Assembly (NCBI GenBank): GCA_963704155.1
Contig: CAVPHF010000004.1
Span: 1-64,000 of the forward strand
Origin: Thiohalocapsa sp963704155
GTDB taxonomy: Bacteria; Pseudomonadota; Gammaproteobacteria; Chromatiales; Chromatiaceae
Direction: 5' to 3'
DNA: 64,000 bases
In this document: one piece after another, positions 45,979 to 54,643 of the stretch
Numbering within the stretch: the stretch's first letter is position 1
Layout of the letters: the number at the start of each line of letters is the position of its first letter
The notes under the pieces: generated by a model
Databases searched by the model: none
Told to the model about the DNA's origin: nothing
The model's input: only the letters and a program-made list of their open reading frames with translations
Program-made: the position numbers and the translations under genes

Positions 45979-46707
45979 ATGCTTCTGATCCCAGCCATCG
46001 ACCTCAAGGACGGCAAGTGCGTCCGCTTGCGTCAGGGGCGCATGGACGATGAAACCGTCTTCTCCGACCAGCCGGTCGAGATGGCCCGTCGCTGGGTCGA
46101 TGCCGGTGCCCGCCGTCTGCACCTGGTCGACCTCAACGGCGCCTTCGCCGGTGAGCCCGTCAATGGCGATGCCATTCGTGCCATTGCAGCCGCCTTCCCG
46201 ACGCTGCCGATCCAGGTTGGCGGCGGCATCCGCGACGAACGCACCATTGCCGCCTACCTAGACGCTGGCGTCAGCTGGTGCATCATCGGCACCCAGGCAG
46301 TGAAGGAGCCGGAATTCGTCGGCCGCGCCTGCCGCGCCTTTCCCGGCAACGTCATCGTCGGTCTGGATGCCAAGGACGGGCAGGTGGCCATCAATGGCTG
46401 GGCGGCGATCACCGATCATCGCGTCGACGACTTGGCGAGACGCTTCGAGAATGATGGTGTCGATGCCATCGTCTACACCGATATTGGCCGCGACGGCATG
46501 ATGACCGGTCCCAACGTCGAGGCCACGCAACGCCTGGCCGACGCCATCGCCGTGCCTGTGATCGCCTCCGGCGGTATCACCCACCTGGACGACGTGCGTG
46601 CACTCGCTGCCGTGGCCGACCACGGTATCATCGGGGCCATCACCGGGCGCGCCATCTACGAGGGCACGCTCGACTTCGCCGAGGGGCAGCGCATTGCCGA
46701 CGGTTGA
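45979..46707 (+). CDS. hisA: ProFAR isomerase HisA
   Basis: 242-residue TIM barrel converting ProFAR to PRFAR in histidine synthesis. Catalytic Asp8 (IPAIDLKDGKCVRL) and Asp130 (GLDAKDGQVAINGW) are present, as are phosphate loops QVGGGIRDERTI and GGITHLDDVRAL. The segment GRDGMMTGPNVE identifies HisA rather than HisF. Downstream, where hisF and hisI would be expected, there is only 81 bp before hisE. Confidence 0.96.
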   Translation: MLLIPAIDLKDGKCVRLRQGRMDDETVFSDQPVEMARRWVDAGARRLHLVDLNGAFAGEPVNGDAIRAIAAAFPTLPIQVGGGIRDERTIAAYLDAGVSWCIIGTQAVKEPEFVGRACRAFPGNVIVGLDAKDGQVAINGWAAITDHRVDDLARRFENDGVDAIVYTDIGRDGMMTGPNVEATQRLADAIAVPVIASGGITHLDDVRALAAVADHGIIGAITGRAIYEGTLDFAEGQRIADG

Positions 46708-46788
46708 GCGGCAGTCTGCGGTGCGGCGAGGTCGCTCCGCCCGAATTCGGGTGATGGCATTCCCGCTTTGACGCTTCGAGGAGTCCCC

Positions 46789-47106
46789 ATGTCCGATGTC
46801 CTGAACCGCCTTTCCGATGTCCTCGAGGAGCGCAAAACGGCCGATCCCGATTCGTCATACGTCGCCAAGCTGTATGCGAAGGGCTTGGATGCGATCCTGA
46901 AGAAGATCGGTGAGGAGGCAACCGAGACCGTGATGGCCGGCAAGGACGGCGATGCGGACAAGATTATCTACGAGGTTGCAGACCTCTGGTTTCACTCACT
47001 CGTGCTCCTGTCGCAGCAGGGCTTGCATCCAAACGCCGTGCTGGAGGAGCTTGACAGGCGGTTCGGCCTCTCCGGCCTTGCGGAAAAGGCGAGCCGCACC
47101 AACTAA
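46789..47106 (+). CDS. hisE: Phosphoribosyl-ATP pyrophosphatase HisE
   Basis: 105 residues from ATG 46789, with GAGGAG 7 bp upstream. All-alpha MazG-like fold with YVAKLYAKGLDAILKKIGEEA and the metal-binding acidic helix IIYEVADLWFHSLVLLSQQG. It hydrolyses PR-ATP to PR-AMP. The HisI (cyclohydrolase) domain is neither fused nor adjacent. The tat operon follows. Confidence 0.95.
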   Translation: MSDVLNRLSDVLEERKTADPDSSYVAKLYAKGLDAILKKIGEEATETVMAGKDGDADKIIYEVADLWFHSLVLLSQQGLHPNAVLEELDRRFGLSGLAEKASRTN

Positions 47107-47416
47107 TCGTCCGCGAACGGGACTTTCGCCGATTCTGACGGGAGCTCGCGCCTAGGCACCGAGATCGGCACTCTGTATGGTGCTCGGGTCTCAGCCCGCA
47201 CCAGGCACCGGCATCCTGGGTCGCGATTGCCGAGGCGATAGCGCCCACCATTGCGCAAGACCTATCGCGATTGCGGTATGATCGCGCATTCGCGAGAACC
47301 CCGGCAGACGGATGGCGCTTGCTGCAGTCGCGTCTGTTCAGGGATTCGGCAGCTTATCGAACACCACTCAAAGCGTTTATTGACCACCCTCTGGCTGGTG
47401 GTCGCGGAGGTCCTTC
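47107..47416 (+). other. hisE-tatA intergenic region
   Basis: 310 bp with no gene. TATGAT at 47277-47282 is a possible -10 for tatABC but lacks a well-spaced -35. A GGAGG ribosome site for tatA lies at its end. Confidence 0.35.
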
Positions 47417-47686
47417 ATGGGTATGGGCGGAATCAGTATCTGGCAGTTGTTGATCGTGTTGGTGATCGTGCTGTTGTTGTTCGGCACCAAGAGGTTGAAG
47501 AACATCGGTTCCGATCTCGGCGGCGCGGTGAAGGGCTTTCGTTCGGCCATGGGAGGCGATGGCGATAAGGACAAGGAAGCCGAGGAGCCGCAACAAATCG
47601 AAAACGCTGCCGATAGCGTCAAGGCGGAGCGCAAGGCCGAGGCCGATCCGGTGGCCGCTAAGCCGGCAGACAAGGGCAAGGTCTAG
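47417..47686 (+). CDS. tatA: Twin-arginine translocase subunit TatA
   Basis: 89 residues: one N-terminal membrane helix (IWQLLIVLVIVLLLFGTKRL), the amphipathic helix with conserved FGxKRL and DLGGAVKGFRSAM, then an acidic/Lys tail. ATG 47417 follows GGAGG. TatA polymerises to form the pore for folded proteins in the inner membrane. First gene of tatABC. Confidence 0.95.
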   Translation: MGMGGISIWQLLIVLVIVLLLFGTKRLKNIGSDLGGAVKGFRSAMGGDGDKDKEAEEPQQIENAADSVKAERKAEADPVAAKPADKGKV

Positions 47687-47715
47687 CCCCTGTCTGATTG
47701 AGTGGAGACGCCGCG

Positions 47716-48084
47716 ATGTTCGACATTGGCGCCCTCGAGTTGGTCCTCATCGGCGTGGTCGCCCTGCTCGTGGTCGGGCCGGAACGGTTGCCGAAGGTCG
47801 CTCGCACGGCTGGCGTCTGGCTGGGCCGCGGGCGACGTGCATTCCTATCGATAAAGGACGAGATCGACCGTGAGATCAAGGCCGATGAGCTAAAGGAGAT
47901 CCTCCGCAAGCAGGCGGAGAGCAATCCGCTCGAGAGCATCATTGAGGACAGTGGCGCGCTCCGGTCCGGGCAGAAAGGCGCCAGGCCTGCAGAGGCCGGC
48001 AAACCGCGGCCCGACGCCGACCGGCTGTCGTCGCAGTCAGCCAAGTCCGTCGCAGCTGCCAAGTCGGGCGACGACGAGCCCTAG
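47716..48084 (+). CDS. tatB: Twin-arginine translocase subunit TatB
   Basis: 122 residues from ATG 47716. The start MFDIGALELVLIGVVALLVVG with the conserved Glu in the helix, followed by GPERLPKVARTAG, separates TatB from TatA. A long charged helix and a polar tail follow. Forms the substrate receptor with TatC. Its stop is followed by an imperfect hairpin similar to that at 24575. Confidence 0.93.
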   Translation: MFDIGALELVLIGVVALLVVGPERLPKVARTAGVWLGRGRRAFLSIKDEIDREIKADELKEILRKQAESNPLESIIEDSGALRSGQKGARPAEAGKPRPDADRLSSQSAKSVAAAKSGDDEP

Positions 48085-48104
48085 GCGATTTGACAGAAAC
48101 CGCC
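48083..48104. repeat. Imperfect REP-like hairpin after tatB
   Basis: AGGCGATTTGACAGAAACCGCC forms a stem with one mismatch and resembles the perfect hairpin at 24575-24596. It starts at the tatB stop codon. Confidence 0.3.
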
Positions 48105-48253
48105 GAAGCGCCGAGACCGCTTCCTAGACGCGCCGCCGCGCCTTTGCGGTCCCCGACGTATCGATGGGCTGACTTGATCCGACCGAGCCTTTCCTTACCA
48201 GGCCGCGCCGCGCCTACTGCATCCACCATGACTTGCCGACCAAACAAGCCCCG

Positions 48254-49438
48254 ATGAGCCTGCCAGCACCGAACGGACCATCCGACGAGGGTCTCGGCGG
48301 CGAACAGCCGTTCATGTCGCACCTGGTGGAGCTGCGCGACCGCCTGCTGCGGATGGTCGTCGCCATCTTGCTGGTGTTCCTGGTGCTGTTCCCGTTCGCG
48401 AACGAGATCTACACCTTCGTTGCCGAGCCCATCCGTGCGCAGCTGCCGGAAGGCTCGCAGATGATCGCAACCCAGGTCGCGTCGCCTTTCCTGACGCCGT
48501 TCAAGTTGGCCCTGGTCGCGGCCGTGTTCGTCGCGATGCCCTATCTGCTCTATCAGCTTTGGGGGTTCGTCGCTCCCGGTCTCTATACCCACGAGAAGCG
48601 CTTGGCGGTGCCGCTGCTGGCGTCCAGTATCGTGCTCTTCTACTTGGGAATGGCGTTTGCTTACTTCGTCGTCTTCCCGCTGGTGTTCGGCTTCTTCACG
48701 GCCGTGACTCCGGATGGCGTCGCGCAGATGCCAGACATCGCCTTCTATCTCGAGTTTGTGCTCAAGCTGTTCTTCGCGTTCGGCATCGCATTCGAGATAC
48801 CGATCGCGACTATTTTGTTGGTCGCGGTCGGAGCAACCACGCCAAAGGCGCTCGCCCAGAAGCGGCCCTATGTGATTGTCGGCGTCTTCGTCGCCGGTAT
48901 GCTGCTGACGCCGCCGGACGTGGTCAGCCAGACCCTCTTGGCCATCCCGATGTGGCTGCTGTATGAGGCGGGCATCTTCTTTTCGCGATTCTTCACTCGT
49001 CGGCAGTCGGATGCTGGGGAGATCGCCGGGAACAACGGCGACAGCGGCAACGGCGCGCCGCGGGCTGACGCGGGTCGCGATCCTAATCCACAGCCGCCCG
49101 CACCCAAGTCCGCGCGGCAGACCGGGCTTGCCGAGGTTGGCCGCGAGATCGATGGTGGCGACATGGACGAGCCGGGGCGCTATCGTCCGTTGACCACGGA
49201 TGAGATGAATGCCGAACTCGACGCGATCGAGGCCGATGAGGAGATCGCCGACATCCTGGAGTCGGGCCAGGATATGGTCGAGGAGTTGATTCTGCGCGCC
49301 AACGCGCTGCGGGCCGAAGGCAGCATCGGTTCCGCGCGGAATCTCCTCTACCGCGTGCTCGAAGACGGCGATGAGGATCAGCGGCAGGTGGCACGGAACA
49401 TCCTCGCTCAGCTCGATCTCGATCCGTCGCCGATGTAG
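48254..49438 (+). CDS. tatC: Twin-arginine translocase subunit TatC with C-terminal extension
   Basis: 394 residues from ATG 48254, against about 250 for a normal TatC. Residues 20-250 are a standard six-helix TatC: PFMSHLVELRDRLLRMVVAI, then FVAPGLYTHEKR and VFVAGMLLTPPDVVSQTLLA. After FTRRQSDAG an extension of about 145 residues begins: a Pro/Gly/Asp-rich linker, then acidic helices ending EGSIGSARNLLYRVLEDGDE and QRQVARNILAQLDLDP. The end resembles the C-terminal helical motif of FimV. A role in coupling the translocase to other envelope proteins is only a guess. It completes tatABC, 169 bp after tatB. Confidence 0.93.
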   Translation: MSLPAPNGPSDEGLGGEQPFMSHLVELRDRLLRMVVAILLVFLVLFPFANEIYTFVAEPIRAQLPEGSQMIATQVASPFLTPFKLALVAAVFVAMPYLLYQLWGFVAPGLYTHEKRLAVPLLASSIVLFYLGMAFAYFVVFPLVFGFFTAVTPDGVAQMPDIAFYLEFVLKLFFAFGIAFEIPIATILLVAVGATTPKALAQKRPYVIVGVFVAGMLLTPPDVVSQTLLAIPMWLLYEAGIFFSRFFTRRQSDAGEIAGNNGDSGNGAPRADAGRDPNPQPPAPKSARQTGLAEVGREIDGGDMDEPGRYRPLTTDEMNAELDAIEADEEIADILESGQDMVEELILRANALRAEGSIGSARNLLYRVLEDGDEDQRQVARNILAQLDLDPSPM

Positions 49439-49510
49439 GCGGCCGCCGCCGCGGTGTCGGAGACCGCGCCAAATCAACGCCGGACTGATTCCCACGGGAG
49501 GGCTGCGACC

Positions 49511-50491
49511 ATGGCCGCCAGCCAGCAGATCCACTACAAACAGAACCGGCTCAAGCAGTTGCGAGCCTTTTGCCATGCCGCGCGTACCGGCAGTGTCAGC
49601 GCTGCCGCGGAGAAGATCTTTCTCAGTCAGCCCACGGTGTCTTTGCAGATCCAGGCGCTGGAGCGTGAATTCGATACCGTGTTGTTCGAGCGGCGCGGGC
49701 CGAAGATCCGTCTCACCCCGGAGGGGGAGCTGCTGTTCGAGCTCGCGCAGCCCTTGGTCGAAGGAATGGACAAGCTGCACGAGACCTTTTCGGTCCATTG
49801 CGGACGCATCGATCAGGGCACGCTGGATATCGCCGCCGGTGAGTCCACCATCCTCTATATCTTGCCGGAACCGGTTCGCCGATTCGCCCAACAGTATCCG
49901 GGCATCGAGCTGCGGCTGCACAATGTCACCGGACGCGATGGGCTAGCAATGTTGCGGGCGGACGAGGTGGACTTGGCCTTCGGCTCGATGATCGAGGTCC
50001 CGGACGACGTCACCTATCGACCCGTCGTGACCTATGGTCCGATGCTGATTACCCCTGAAGATCATCCGCTGGCCAACAAAGAGGATGTCACGCTCGCTGA
50101 CATCGCCGAGTACGGACTCATCCTCCCGCCACGCCACTTGAGCACCTGGCGACTGGTCGATCTGGTCTTTCGGCAGCATGATCTAGCCTACAAGGTCACG
50201 CTTGAGGCCGGCGGCTGGGAGGTGATCAAGACCTACGTCGAGCTGGGCCTGGGCATTTCCATCGTGACCGACGTCTGTCTGACCGGCAATGAGCGTCTCG
50301 GGTGCGTGCCGCTGGAGCAGCATTTTCCGCGTCGCAGCTATGGCATCGTGCTGAGACGTGGAAAGTTCTTGTCACCGCAAACGAAGAAGTTCCAGGAGAT
50401 CCTGGATCAGGTGTTTCCGGAAGACGCGGCTCGGTCGGCGCGCCCGCAGCGCAGCGGTGAGGGCGATTGGGAAGATGGCCTGATGACCTGA
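49511..50491 (+). CDS. LysR-type transcriptional regulator, CysB-like
   Basis: 326 residues from ATG 49511, preceded by GGGAGG. N-terminal winged helix-turn-helix at about 12-72 (LKQLRAFCHAARTGSVSAAA, then LSQPTVSLQIQALEREFDTVLF). The effector-binding domain has LDIAAGESTILYILPEPVRRF and VELGLGISIVTDVCLTG, close to the CysB/Cbl subgroup that senses sulfur-source metabolites. No sulfur-assimilation gene is adjacent, so the target is unknown. Confidence 0.88.
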   Translation: MAASQQIHYKQNRLKQLRAFCHAARTGSVSAAAEKIFLSQPTVSLQIQALEREFDTVLFERRGPKIRLTPEGELLFELAQPLVEGMDKLHETFSVHCGRIDQGTLDIAAGESTILYILPEPVRRFAQQYPGIELRLHNVTGRDGLAMLRADEVDLAFGSMIEVPDDVTYRPVVTYGPMLITPEDHPLANKEDVTLADIAEYGLILPPRHLSTWRLVDLVFRQHDLAYKVTLEAGGWEVIKTYVELGLGISIVTDVCLTGNERLGCVPLEQHFPRRSYGIVLRRGKFLSPQTKKFQEILDQVFPEDAARSARPQRSGEGDWEDGLMT

Positions 50492-50502
50492 ATGGAGCAC
50501 TG

Positions 50503-51693
50503 ATGCGCCTCCACCTCTCAAGACTCCTGTTCGCGTTATTCGGCTGTGGTCTTTTGCTGCTGCAGGGCTGCGCTGGCGGTGATCGCGGCGGCGATCCTGC
50601 CTTCGAGCAATCCGAGACCTTCCCTATGCCGGCAGGGCTGGAGCCCAATGTCGCTTTCTGGCGCAATGTATATGCCAAGTGGAGCCGACGTCAGGTGGCC
50701 ATTCACGACAATAGCTACTTGGGACTCATCTATGAGGTCGTCGACCTGCCCGGGCCGATCGAGGCGAGCTATACGCGGGCGCAAAAAGACTTCTTGCGTG
50801 CGTTGAAGGACCGCTGGAGCGACCGGCTGCGGCTGCTCGAGCGCAAGGTCGCGAGTCGACAGCGCCTCAGTCCGACCGAGCAGGACTTGAAGAAGACCAT
50901 CGAGTCCAAGGCGGGGCCCCGCGCCCTGTTCGGCGCCTCCGAGCGGGTCCGCAGTCAACGCGGGTTGCGCGAGCGCTTCCGCAAGGGGCTCGAGGTCAGC
51001 GGCAGATACGATGCCAAGTTCCGCGACATCTTCCGGCGGCATGGCCTGCCTGAGGACTTGGCCTATCTGCCGCACGTCGAGTCATCCTTTCAGCTCAACG
51101 CGCGCTCGAGTGCGGGTGCATCCGGTATTTGGCAGTTCATCCGCTCGACCGGACGGCAGTACATGACCGTCAACAGCAGCATCGATGAGCGGCTCGATCC
51201 GGTCGTGGCCGCCGATGGCGCCGCGCGTTACCTGAAGAAATCCTATAAATCGTTGCGTTCCTGGCCGCTGGCGCTGACCTCCTACAACCACGGTCTGGGC
51301 GGAATGCTGCGTGCCAAGGAGCGCTATGGCGACGACATCGCGCGCATTGTCACGAACTACGATGGGCGCTACTTCGGCTTCGCGTCACGGAATTTTTACG
51401 CGGAGTTTCTGGCGGCGCGGCATGTCGCGCGCAATAAGGACCGCTATTTCCCGGAGGGTGTGCGTCTGGAGCCACCGCTCAGCGATCAGCCTGTCGTGCT
51501 GCGCTACGCGGTCACGGTCGACGAGTTGTCAAGGCATTACCGGGTGCCGCGGTCAGCGCTGGAGTCGCGCAATCCGGCCTGGCAGCGCTCGGTGCGTCGC
51601 GGCGCGCGCCCGGTGCCGGCCGGCGCCACGGTCTGGGTGCCCTCGGCCGCGGCGCGGGTGGCGTCAGGTCAGCCGCGTCCGAGCCTGTTCTAG
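50503..51693 (+). CDS. Membrane-bound lytic murein transglycosylase, MltD-like lipoprotein
   Basis: 396 residues from ATG 50503, 11 bp after the regulator. Lipoprotein signal MRLHLSRLLFALFGCGLLLL ending LLQGC. SLT domain at about 175-310 with catalytic Glu193 in LPHVESSFQLNARSSAGASG, followed by GIWQFIRSTGRQY and ALTSYNHGLGGM. The C-terminal part, LRYAVTVDELSRHYRVPRSA, resembles a LysM-type peptidoglycan-binding repeat. It cleaves glycan strands with anhydro-muropeptide formation. Confidence 0.9.
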   Translation: MRLHLSRLLFALFGCGLLLLQGCAGGDRGGDPAFEQSETFPMPAGLEPNVAFWRNVYAKWSRRQVAIHDNSYLGLIYEVVDLPGPIEASYTRAQKDFLRALKDRWSDRLRLLERKVASRQRLSPTEQDLKKTIESKAGPRALFGASERVRSQRGLRERFRKGLEVSGRYDAKFRDIFRRHGLPEDLAYLPHVESSFQLNARSSAGASGIWQFIRSTGRQYMTVNSSIDERLDPVVAADGAARYLKKSYKSLRSWPLALTSYNHGLGGMLRAKERYGDDIARIVTNYDGRYFGFASRNFYAEFLAARHVARNKDRYFPEGVRLEPPLSDQPVVLRYAVTVDELSRHYRVPRSALESRNPAWQRSVRRGARPVPAGATVWVPSAAARVASGQPRPSLF

Positions 51694-51812
51694 TCTCGCG
51701 TGATGCTCCTCGACCCTTGTTCCCGACTGATTCCGGGCCGGTATGTCGCTGCCTGCGGCCACCTCCTGAATCCTATCTTCTTTGTCTGGCCGTGGTCGAG
51801 AGGTCTGCGCTG

Positions 51813-52382
51813 ATGTCCATCAAATCCGATCGTTGGATCCGTCGCATGGCCGCGGAGCAAGGGATGATCGAGCCCTTCGTGTCCGGCCAGATCAGAGAAT
51901 CCGAGAATGGCGAGCGACTGATCTCGTACGGCACCTCGAGCTATGGCTACGACATCCGTTGTGCCGATGAATTCAAGATCTTCACCAATATCAATTCCGC
52001 GGTCGTTGACCCGAAGAACTTCGACTCGTCGAGCTTTGTCAATCTGCAATCGGATGTCTGCATCATCCCACCCAATTCCTTTGCGTTGGCGCGCACGGTC
52101 GAGTATTTCCGCATTCCGCGCAATGTGCTTACCATTTGTCTCGGCAAGTCGACCTATGCACGCTGCGGAATCATCGTCAATGTGACACCGCTCGAGCCCG
52201 AGTGGGAAGGGCACGTGACCCTGGAGTTCTCGAATACAACGCCCTTGCCGGCCAAGGTCTACGCCAACGAGGGCGTCGCGCAGATCTTATTCCTCGAATC
52301 CGACGAGATCTGCGAGACCTCCTATCGGGATCGCGGCGGCAAGTACCAGGGGCAGACTGGCGTGACCTTGCCGAAACCCTGA
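51813..52382 (+). CDS. dcd: dCTP deaminase
   Basis: 189 residues from ATG 51813. Converts dCTP to dUTP for thymidylate synthesis. Trimeric dUTPase-like fold with LISYGTSSYGYDIRCADEF, the substrate loop GKSTYARCGIIVNVTPLEP and the catalytic Glu in HVTLEFSNTTPLPAKVY; the C-terminal GGKYQGQTGVTLPKP closes the active site. This is the Pseudomonas-like subtype. The frame is open upstream to 51717 without similarity. Confidence 0.95.
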   Translation: MSIKSDRWIRRMAAEQGMIEPFVSGQIRESENGERLISYGTSSYGYDIRCADEFKIFTNINSAVVDPKNFDSSSFVNLQSDVCIIPPNSFALARTVEYFRIPRNVLTICLGKSTYARCGIIVNVTPLEPEWEGHVTLEFSNTTPLPAKVYANEGVAQILFLESDEICETSYRDRGGKYQGQTGVTLPKP

Positions 52383-52668
52383 TGGCAGCATCTCCTTCGT
52401 GACCAAGGCCGCCCCGGCGCAGGGGACCCTTGCCGATATCGGCGCGCCCGCCACGCCACCACCGATCGTACTGTCCGCGAACCACCGGCCTGGGATGATG
52501 ATATCGTGCCGATGCCAGGCTGGACCTCATCGCCCAACCAGAGCCCGGCTTCCACTTCGACCAGCGACCCTCCGGGGAACCGCCGGTTTCGCTGACAGAT
52601 GGCGCCTCCGTTCCTGATCTCGCGCCTGCTCGCCGTGCATCGAAATTTCCTCTCAAAGCTCCCCGGCG
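52383..52668. other. Non-coding or decayed sequence after dcd
   Basis: About 285 bp with short overlapping frames on both strands but none with a start signal or recognisable domain. Together with the remnant that follows it looks like decayed coding DNA. Confidence 0.35.
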
Positions 52669-52878
52669 CTCGAGCACCACGCGCTGCATGCGCGCCACTC
52701 CACTGAGCGCACCCAGGCCTTGCTGGCCAAGGTCTACCGCGGCGGCCGGTTGCTCGGCCTGGCGCCGGTGATCCGAATGGCGCGCTTCCGCGCCACGCTG
52801 CTGCTAGAGCCGAATGTGCGCCGGCGGCTGGATCCATGGATGGGTTCCTTCGCGCGTCACGTCACGAAGGTCTGTTGA
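52669..52878 (+). pseudogene. C-terminal gene remnant of unknown family
   Basis: A frame ending at TGA 52876-52878 reads as protein-like sequence: TERTQALLAKVYRGGRLLGL, then PVIRMARFRATLLLEPNVRR and RLDPWMGSFARHVTKV. It has no start and no continuation upstream, so it appears to be the 3' end of a lost gene. I do not recognise the family. The last base of its stop codon is the first base of the inverted-repeat element at 52878. Confidence 0.35.
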
Positions 52879-53003
52879 TGTTAAGGCTTATCCGACGCCT
52901 ACCGCCGATTAGTGACGGTCGAGGATAGCGCCGGCACCAAAGCGTTAGCCGGAGGTTGGCAGATCAGCAGGACCGGCGGTAGGCGTCGGATAAGCCTTAA
53001 CAT
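52878..53003. mobile_element. 126-bp MITE-like element with perfect 30-bp inverted ends
   Basis: The left arm 52878-52907 (starts ATGTTAAGGCTTATCCGA) is the exact reverse complement of the right arm 52974-53003 (ends TCGGATAAGCCTTAACAT), 30 of 30 bases. The 66-bp centre is not self-complementary and has no long ORF. If the ends are taken as GTTAAGG..CCTTAAC, an AT dinucleotide flanks both sides, consistent with a 2-bp target duplication. It ends 145 bp before the dynamin-like gene. The whole could also fold as a long RNA hairpin. Confidence 0.75.
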
Positions 53004-53148
53004 GAGCCGACAAAATCGACTCGCACTCCAGCGCAGTCTTCAGCCGAACATTGCGTCTCGATGCTTGCGACCGAGCCCATCGGCTTGGATTTCCGATCCC
53101 GATCCCTATACCCACAGCTTTATATCCTTATCCCCTTCGCAACCCGTC

Positions 53149-54579
53149 ATGGAAAAAGTCGCTGACCAGATCCGCGGTTTCTACGACAACCTTCTCGACC
53201 CGCTAGCAAAAGAGTTCATGTTCCGACGTCCCCCCACTGTGGGCGAGTTGCGTCGGCCGCCGCAGGTCTTGCTCTTGGGCAATCATTCATCGGGAAAGTC
53301 CACTTTTGTGAACTATCTCCTGGGCGACGACGTTCAGAACACTGGCGTCGCTCCCACCGATGACGGGTTCACGATCATCACCCATGGCGCGACCGCGACC
53401 GAGCGCGATGGGGCTGCTGTCGTGAGTAATCCCGACTTACCCTATGAGGGGCTCCGGCCCTTTGGTAGCCAACTGGTCTCACATGTGCGGCTGAAGCTGC
53501 GCCCCGCTGAACTTTTGCAAACGGTGACGCTGATCGACAGCCCGGGCATGATCGATGCTGCCAAGGACGAGACCGGGCGTGGTTATGACTTCCCCGGTGT
53601 GGTGCGTTGGTTCGCCGAACGCGCCGACCTTGTGCTGGTCTTCTTTGATCCGGATAAGCCTGGGACGACGGGCGAAACACTCAAAGTCTTCCGCGAGTCC
53701 TTATCCGGCATCGACCATAAGATGCTGATCGTCTTGAACAAGGTGGATCAGTTCCAGAGCTTGCACGACTTCGCGCGGGCCTACGGAGCCCTCTGCTGGA
53801 ACCTAGGAAAGGTGATCCCGCGCAAAGACTTGCCGATGATCTACAACACCTTTGTACCGGTGGTCGACAAGCCGAAGTCGCGCCTACCGATGGAGGACTT
53901 CGAGAAGGCGCGCAACGACCTGATCGGTGAGTTACGCCGTGCACCGACCCGGCGGATGGACAACCAGATCACACAGATCCAGGCCTATGCCGAGCGGCTG
54001 CGGCTGCACGCGATGGTGATCGGCGAGGCCGCCAACCGGCTAAGATCGGTCCGCGCGCGCTGGGTAGGTTTCTCGATCCTGTTCTTGGGCGGGCTGAGCG
54101 CTGCCGCCTTTGCCACGGGCATGGTTGTGGCGTTGCCAGGGATTGCATTGGCCGCGGTCCTGGCTTTCGTTTTTATCCGGTACATAACGCTCCCGCGGAC
54201 CAAACGGCGTCTGATTGCTCGCTTCGACCAGATTTTCGAAGAGCTGCATGATCGAGAGTTGTTGTTGCGCGACCGGGCGGAGGACCTGCGCATGATGTGG
54301 GAAGAGGTCAGCCCACGCGCCCGCGAGATTGCTGAAAAGCGCGGCCTTCAGTCGTTCGAGAAGATGCGTTGGGACGACCGCGAACGCCTTGAGGAACTGA
54401 CGGGCAAGCTAATCCCGCAGCTGCGGAGCGGGCTCTACAACGCGATGCGTGATAACGAGGCGCCAGCACCCGCGTTGGAGCAGGATCGCCCGGCGACGTT
54501 CCCCGCACCAGAGCCGCCCCGTCCGCGACTGGTCGAAGGCGTCGGGTCAGACAAACCCAAGCGTAAGACTTTCTTCTGA
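53149..54579 (+). CDS. Dynamin/EHD-like GTPase with two membrane helices
   Basis: 476 residues from ATG 53149 (MEKVADQIRGFYDNLLDPLA); the frame is open from 52912 through part of the inverted-repeat element, but that part is not conserved. G1 is GNHSSGKST starting at Gly44, G3 is DSPGM and G4 is NKVD. The short helical N-terminus and the GNHSSGKSTFVNYLLGDDVQ signature resemble eukaryotic EHD ATPases/GTPases more than BDLPs. A hydrophobic hairpin follows (VGFSILFLGGLSAAAFATGM, then LPGIALAAVLAFVFIRYI). The C-terminus is helical and Pro-rich. Probably a membrane-remodelling protein. A promoter may lie within or just after the element. Confidence 0.82.
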   Translation: MEKVADQIRGFYDNLLDPLAKEFMFRRPPTVGELRRPPQVLLLGNHSSGKSTFVNYLLGDDVQNTGVAPTDDGFTIITHGATATERDGAAVVSNPDLPYEGLRPFGSQLVSHVRLKLRPAELLQTVTLIDSPGMIDAAKDETGRGYDFPGVVRWFAERADLVLVFFDPDKPGTTGETLKVFRESLSGIDHKMLIVLNKVDQFQSLHDFARAYGALCWNLGKVIPRKDLPMIYNTFVPVVDKPKSRLPMEDFEKARNDLIGELRRAPTRRMDNQITQIQAYAERLRLHAMVIGEAANRLRSVRARWVGFSILFLGGLSAAAFATGMVVALPGIALAAVLAFVFIRYITLPRTKRRLIARFDQIFEELHDRELLLRDRAEDLRMMWEEVSPRAREIAEKRGLQSFEKMRWDDRERLEELTGKLIPQLRSGLYNAMRDNEAPAPALEQDRPATFPAPEPPRPRLVEGVGSDKPKRKTFF

Positions 54580-54643
54580 GTTCAGCAGGCTGGGGCGGGT
54601 TGACCTGGTCCAACCCGCGAATGTCTGGACGCGCACGCTCGGC

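Noticed and set aside
47939..49921. Minus-strand open frame of 660 codons opposite tatB, tatC and the LysR gene
   Set aside because: The plus-strand genes are well supported; the antisense product is Arg/Gln/His-rich and matches nothing.
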